Shown piece after piece: positions 59,931 through 64,000 of a stretch of 64,000 nt of DNA. Source of the stretch: Flavobacteriales bacterium (GTDB lineage Bacteria > Bacteroidota > Bacteroidia > Flavobacteriales_E > Vicingaceae); the NCBI GenBank assembly GCA_015075325.1, contig JABTUP010000002.1, forward strand, positions 124,001 through 188,000. The letters are read 5' to 3'. Position numbers and translations under genes: made by a program. Position 1 is the first letter of the stretch. Each line of letters begins with the position of its first letter. The notes below the pieces were generated by a model that made no database searches, was not told the DNA's origin, and saw only the letters and a program-made list of their open reading frames with translations.

Positions 59931-61850
59931 ATGCAACAAAAACCACAGCTAACCAATTGGTTGCCAACAACAAAAAAAGAAGTTGAGCTTCGCGGATGGG
60001 ATAATTTAGATGTTATACTCATTAGTGGCGATGCTTATGTTGATCATCCTGCCTTTGGTGCAGCCGTAATTGGACGAATAATTGAAAACATGGGTTTAAA
60101 AGTTGCCATTGTGCCACAACCCAATTGTAAAGACGACTTACGCGATTTTAAAAAACTAGGAACACCTAACTTATTTTTTGGCGTAACTGGTGGTTGTATG
60201 GACCCCATGATTAACCACTATACCGCCAACAAACGACTACGATCTGAAGATGCTTACACTCCAGGTGGTCAAATAGGTTTTAGACCCGATTACGCTACTA
60301 CTGTTTATACCAAAATTTTAAAAAATTTGTTTCCCGATGTCCCTGTAGTAATTGGCGGAATTGAAGCCTCATTGCGACGAGTTACTCATTACGACTACTG
60401 GAGCGACCAACTAAAACCAACCATTTTAGAAGATTCGAAAGCCGATTTATTGGTTTATGGAATGGGAGAACAAGCCTTAAGAGAAATTATTACTTTATTA
60501 AAAAAAGGCGTTCCGTTTAAATCGTTAACTGCTGTAAAACAAACCGCCTTTTTACTCGATAAAGACGAGCCTCTTCCTAAAAACAAAAACTGGAAAGACA
60601 AAGAACTTCAATCTCATGAAGCTTGTTTGAAAGATAAAAAAACATATGCATCAAATTTTAAGTATGTAGAACAAGAATCGAACAAACTTTACGCCGATAG
60701 ATTATTACAAAAAATAGGTTCGAAAATGCTGGTTATCAACCCACCATTTCCAACCATGACTGAAAAAGAAATTGATGCATCGTTTGATTTACCATACACC
60801 AGATTGCCTCACCCTAAATATGAGAAACGAGGAGTAATACCTGCCTTTGAAATGATAAAATTCTCGATTAATTTACACCGAGGTTGTTTTGGGGGTTGTA
60901 GTTTTTGTACCATTTCTGCACATCAAGGTAAGTTTATTGCAAGTCGTTCAAAAGAATCTATTTTAAAGGAAGTAGATAAAGTTACTCAAATGCCCGATTT
61001 TAAAGGGTATATCAGTGATTTGGGAGGTCCTTCTGCAAACATGTATAGAATGAAAGGAAAAGTTCAGGAGATTTGCGATAGATGTATTAGTCCTTCGTGT
61101 ATAAACCCTGTTATTTGCCACAATTTAGATACCACACACAAACCCCTTACCGAAATTTATAAAGCTGCCGATGCTCATCCAAAAGTAAAAAAAGCATTTA
61201 TAGGTAGCGGTATTCGTTATGATATGTTGGTTCCAGAATTTAACAAAAATGCCGACAAAAAAGATTTGGAAGAATATGCCGAACAAGTTATAACAAAGCA
61301 TGTTTCGGGAAGATTGAAAGTTGCTCCAGAACACACTTCTGATGCAGTATTAAAAATAATGCGAAAGCCTTCTTTTAAAAACTTTCATTTGTTTAAAAAC
61401 ATGTTCGACCGAATAAACAAAAAACATAATTTAAACCAAAAGCTAATACCTTACTTTATTTCGAGCCACCCTGCTTGCCAAGTAGAAGACATGGCAAATT
61501 TAGCTGCCGAAACTAAAGACATGGGTTTTCAGCTAGAACAAGTACAAGATTTTACACCAACACCAATGACTGTTGCTACAGAAATATACTACTCAGGCTT
61601 TCACCCTTATACTTTGCAACCTGTTTATACTCCAAAAACAAAAGAAGAAAAACTTAATCAACATCGTTTTTTCTTTTGGTATAAAAAAGAAAATTACAAC
61701 TGGATTAAAAACACGCTATTAAAGGTTGGAAAACCCGAATTACTAAAAAAATTATTGCCTTTTAACTCTGCAAAAGCGGAAACTCCATCTTCAAATCCTA
61801 AATTTGTACCCCATCACAAAAAGAGAAAAAAAATAAATGGAAAAAATTAA
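59931..61850 (+). CDS. YgiQ-family radical SAM protein
   Basis: A 639-residue protein. The N-terminal part matches the YgiQ family (TTKKEVELRGWDNLDVILIS, GVTGGCMDPMINHYTANKR, GGIEASLRRVTHYDYW). The radical SAM motif is in HRGCFGGCSFCTISAHQG (CxxxCxxC), and the rest of the fold is SDLGGPSANMYRM, APEHTSDAVLKIMRK and SSHPACQVEDM. It presumably uses SAM and a 4Fe-4S cluster on an unknown substrate. Intact. Confidence 0.93.
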   Translation: MQQKPQLTNWLPTTKKEVELRGWDNLDVILISGDAYVDHPAFGAAVIGRIIENMGLKVAIVPQPNCKDDLRDFKKLGTPNLFFGVTGGCMDPMINHYTANKRLRSEDAYTPGGQIGFRPDYATTVYTKILKNLFPDVPVVIGGIEASLRRVTHYDYWSDQLKPTILEDSKADLLVYGMGEQALREIITLLKKGVPFKSLTAVKQTAFLLDKDEPLPKNKNWKDKELQSHEACLKDKKTYASNFKYVEQESNKLYADRLLQKIGSKMLVINPPFPTMTEKEIDASFDLPYTRLPHPKYEKRGVIPAFEMIKFSINLHRGCFGGCSFCTISAHQGKFIASRSKESILKEVDKVTQMPDFKGYISDLGGPSANMYRMKGKVQEICDRCISPSCINPVICHNLDTTHKPLTEIYKAADAHPKVKKAFIGSGIRYDMLVPEFNKNADKKDLEEYAEQVITKHVSGRLKVAPEHTSDAVLKIMRKPSFKNFHLFKNMFDRINKKHNLNQKLIPYFISSHPACQVEDMANLAAETKDMGFQLEQVQDFTPTPMTVATEIYYSGFHPYTLQPVYTPKTKEEKLNQHRFFFWYKKENYNWIKNTLLKVGKPELLKKLLPFNSAKAETPSSNPKFVPHHKKRKKINGKN

Positions 61851-62007
61851 AACTTGGATAAAACTTGGCGATTTGTTTATCGACGAAGACAATATTCGTT
61901 CCATAAGAAAGGCTGGAAAACTTACTGTTATTGAAAAAATTCAAGGAGAAAATTTTACGGTAGAAATACCTTACGATAAGGTGAAAAAACTGGTAAAAAC
62001 GCTTTAA
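61837..62007 (+). CDS. Small 56-residue protein overlapping the radical SAM gene
   Basis: ATG at 61837 lies inside the last 14 bases of the previous gene and the frame runs to TAA at 62007. The product MEKIKTWIKLGDLFIDEDNI ... IPYDKVKKLVKTL is charged and has no signal peptide or known domain. The sequence has ordinary codon use and looks translated. It ends 4 bases into the convergent PorP gene's stop region. Confidence 0.6.
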   Translation: MEKIKTWIKLGDLFIDEDNIRSIRKAGKLTVIEKIQGENFTVEIPYDKVKKLVKTL

Positions 62008-62939
62008 TTATAAGCCGGACAAGCGTGTTGCTTATTGCTTCCACCATCGCCAATACCACCACCACCGCATTTACTAAAGCTAATCATAAATTCATGGGTA
62101 TAATTTCCATAAATTTTATTTAAAGGAAAATCAAATGCATAACCAATTGCAATTGATTCAAAAATTCTAAGTTTTAGTTGTGCAATTACAGCTTCACCTA
62201 CCCTATATCCTAATCCAAAACCAATATTGTTTTGGTAGTCAAAATTCATATTTAAATCAAGTGCAGGAGGACCCATTACATTGGCTTTTAATAAAAATGA
62301 TTTAAAAAAAGTCCAATTTCCTAAAGGAGATTTGTGTCCCCAACCAAAATAATATTGATTAATTTGTTTGTTTTCAGGACCTCCAACACCAATATTTTTA
62401 AAATAAAGTTGATTAACAGCAAAGCTATAGTACACTTTATTGCTATAAATTAAAATACCTGGCATAATATCAGGGTATTTAAGAGCCGAACCCGAAGCAC
62501 TTGCTAAAACTGGATCTGGGTCGTTTGGCGAAAATGCTGTATTAATTGCATATTGCTGAATTCCAGCATAAACACCAACACCTCCAGTAAATTTACTTGA
62601 TAATTTTTTATGGTAAGCATAACCCAATTTAACATAAGTTCTGGTTGTTATGTGAATTTCGTCTTGTTCAACATAAAGTCCAATAGCGTGTTTTCCGTTT
62701 TGATGAAAGTTTCTGGCCTTGAACGTGTGTTGTAAACTTGCAAAAGAAGTTCGAGGAGCACCTCTAAATCCCATCCATTGTAAGCGAGTACCTGCTTTAA
62801 ATTCTAAACACTTGGTTGTTCCAATAAAAGCTGGATTATACCACATGTTGTTAAAAGAATATTGCGAGTATTGCTCGGATTGCTGGGCAACCAAAACTCC
62901 AGAAAAAAAGAAAAATAATATGACAAAAATCTTTCTCAT
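62004..62939 (-). CDS. PorP/SprF family outer-membrane protein
   Basis: A 311-residue outer-membrane beta-barrel with signal peptide (to VLVAQ). PorP/SprF features: QYSQYSFNNMWYNPAFIGTT, TRLQWMGFRGAPRTSF, then Gly-rich barrel strands, and a Cys-containing end. PorP/SprF proteins help cargo with a type B tail reach the surface through T9SS. It overlaps the upstream type B cargo gene by 4 bases (ATGA), so they are made together. Confidence 0.9.
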   Translation of the reverse strand: MRKIFVILFFFFSGVLVAQQSEQYSQYSFNNMWYNPAFIGTTKCLEFKAGTRLQWMGFRGAPRTSFASLQHTFKARNFHQNGKHAIGLYVEQDEIHITTRTYVKLGYAYHKKLSSKFTGGVGVYAGIQQYAINTAFSPNDPDPVLASASGSALKYPDIMPGILIYSNKVYYSFAVNQLYFKNIGVGGPENKQINQYYFGWGHKSPLGNWTFFKSFLLKANVMGPPALDLNMNFDYQNNIGFGLGYRVGEAVIAQLKLRIFESIAIGYAFDFPLNKIYGNYTHEFMISFSKCGGGGIGDGGSNKQHACPAYN

Positions 62940-63775
62940 CTTAATATGGATACAGGTCCTTTTACCACTATTTTATCTTGTTTTTCAAACTCCAATTCTA
63001 TCACATAATAATAAGTTGATACTGGCATATTGGTTCCTGTGTATTTAGCATCCCAACCGTCAACATTATCATATTTTTCTTTATAAAAAACACGTTGTCC
63101 CCACCTGTCAAAGATATAAACCTTGTTGTTGGGATAAAATTCAATGTTGTTTATTCTCCACTTATCATTAAAACCATCTTCGTTTGGTGTAAAAACTTCT
63201 TGCGGAATAATGGGAGGGCAATCAATAGCTGTAACATCAATCCATGAAGTATCCACACAATTTTCGCTATCAGTTATTACTAATGGATAGCTACTAATAG
63301 GTAAATCTTCAATAAAATCAGTTCCAGAAATTTGTCCTCCATCAGTAACTAAATAGTAAGAATATGGTTCTGTTCCACCTTGTACATTGGTTATTTGCAC
63401 ATCTGCAACTGGTTGATTACACTCTTCAATTATTACTTGATAGGTAGCTTGTAGAGTTATTGAATTGATATATGATGAGGCATAAGCTGTGTCTTGCGTA
63501 CAACCAGAATTACCTATTAAATAAAGCTCTACATGTGCTCCATTAACTGCTGATGAAAAATTAGGAGTATTATTTAAAACCGTATCGCCATTTAAAACCC
63601 AAATATAAGTTGGATTAACCCCTGCATTTGTTGGTGTTGCATTAAAATTAACCACTGTGTTTTTGCATAATGAACCAGTTGGAGTATCTGTAATAGCAAC
63701 GCTTACAGGGCATTGTGCAAAATAATTATTTACTGCACAAAACAAGAATAATAAAATACCTGCTTTTTTATTCAT
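62936..63775 (-). CDS. T9SS type B cargo protein
   Basis: A 279-residue exported protein with signal peptide (to NYFAQ), two Ig-like segments, and a type B sorting domain: EVFTPNEDGFNDKW, VYIFDRWGQRVF, WDAKYTGTNMPVSTYYYVIE and GPVSILR. It overlaps PorP/SprF, a pairing known from the SprB-SprF system. Ligand unknown. Confidence 0.9.
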   Translation of the reverse strand: MNKKAGILLFLFCAVNNYFAQCPVSVAITDTPTGSLCKNTVVNFNATPTNAGVNPTYIWVLNGDTVLNNTPNFSSAVNGAHVELYLIGNSGCTQDTAYASSYINSITLQATYQVIIEECNQPVADVQITNVQGGTEPYSYYLVTDGGQISGTDFIEDLPISSYPLVITDSENCVDTSWIDVTAIDCPPIIPQEVFTPNEDGFNDKWRINNIEFYPNNKVYIFDRWGQRVFYKEKYDNVDGWDAKYTGTNMPVSTYYYVIELEFEKQDKIVVKGPVSILR

Positions 63776-63848
63776 TCGGCTAATTTACCATTAAATTCTA
63801 AACACAAATCATTTTTTTTGTAACCCGAAAATTAGCAATAAATATATT

Positions 63849-63879
63849 TTGGCAAATAATCTGAAATTAATTATCTTGG
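63849..63879 (+). promoter_or_regulatory. Candidate promoter of the right-edge gene
   Basis: TTG (63849-63851), 20 bases, TATCTTGG (63872-63879), one base off the consensus, just before an ATG at 63891. Confidence 0.45.
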
Positions 63880-63890
63880 CTACAAAATTA

Positions 63891-64000
63891 ATGGCATTGG
63901 CTATGAACATAAAAAACACCTTTTTACCCCTACTATTTTCAGTAATTATTAACTCCGTTTTTGCTAATAATGTTGAAGTAGAAAATAGAATTTTAAAATC
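63891..64000 (+). CDS. Exported protein, cut by right edge
   Basis: Starts at ATG 63891, or 63903 in the same frame. A hydrophobic signal (NIKNTFLPLLFSVIINSVFA) is followed by NNVEVENRILK at the edge. Too short to name. Confidence 0.7.
   Translation, partial: MALAMNIKNTFLPLLFSVIINSVFANNVEVENRILK

Noticed and set aside
1-64000. tRNA, rRNA or CRISPR features
   Set aside because: No cloverleaf, rRNA-like or regularly spaced repeat pattern was seen on either strand.

Overview
The window comes from an AT-rich member of the Bacteroidota, most likely Flavobacteriia/Flavobacteriales. The evidence is: several type IX secretion (T9SS) cargo proteins with type A or type B sorting tails; a PorP/SprF gene paired with a type B cargo; an alternative complex III (ACIII) operon next to an aa3-type oxidase; DUF1343/NamZ, DUF2480 and Nif3 + zinc-ribbon gene pairs; and many promoters that match the Bacteroidota pattern TTG-N18-20-TAnnTTTG. 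No tRNA, rRNA or CRISPR array was recognised.

Layout. 1-5.8 kb: two large secreted surface proteins, one cut by the left edge. 5.8-21.7 kb (minus strand): a respiratory block, actA-B-C-D-E-F (ACIII), then a Crp/Fnr-type regulator behind its own terminator, then cytochrome oxidase subunits II, I, two III-like and IV, then a SCO1 copper chaperone, a small CxxC membrane protein and an outer-membrane protein. ACIII oxidises menaquinol and passes electrons through its haem subunits to the oxidase; SCO1 helps build CuA. 21.9-28.2 kb: SPOR protein, zinc-ribbon/Nif3 pair, a PLP beta-synthase with CBS domains, a LolE/FtsX-type permease and a NamZ-type muramidase.

28.2-49.05 kb: almost every gene is split by frameshifts, including genes a cell cannot lose (aspS, cysS) and aconitase. 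The breaks look like single-base losses and gains, and the flanks are clean, so I read this as a stretch of poor-quality consensus (for example uncorrected long reads) rather than real gene decay. Genes identified by joining frames: a FISUMP-type lipoprotein or secreted protein, an XRE regulator, a RelE-type toxin with its antitoxin, acn, a T9SS type A protein, aspS, two tandem paralogous T9SS cargo genes, a lipoprotein, a U32 peptidase-family protein with a ferredoxin, an L-threonine dehydrogenase-like epimerase, a YwqK/MORN protein, cysS, an M28 peptidase, a small Ala/Glu-rich lipoprotein, two aldehyde dehydrogenases, DUF2480 and mtgA. Coordinates there are approximate at the ends. A partial second copy of the NamZ 3' end flanks the 28.2-30.5 kb islet, which holds the toxin-antitoxin remnant.

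49-64 kb is clean again: M42 peptidase; the fatty-acid initiation cluster DUF177-rpmF-fabH-accB-accC; a universal stress protein; a small accessory islet (HNH endonuclease, RhuM-family protein, an unknown 100-residue protein); a secreted protein with SPOR-like repeats; a YgiQ-type radical SAM enzyme overlapped by a 56-residue gene; and a PorP/SprF-type B cargo pair. The most unusual items are the error-laden block with its duplicated boundary, an ActA carrying two extra tandem cytochrome c domains, dispersed repeats read in frame inside a T9SS cargo gene, and a MITE-like element beside aspS.
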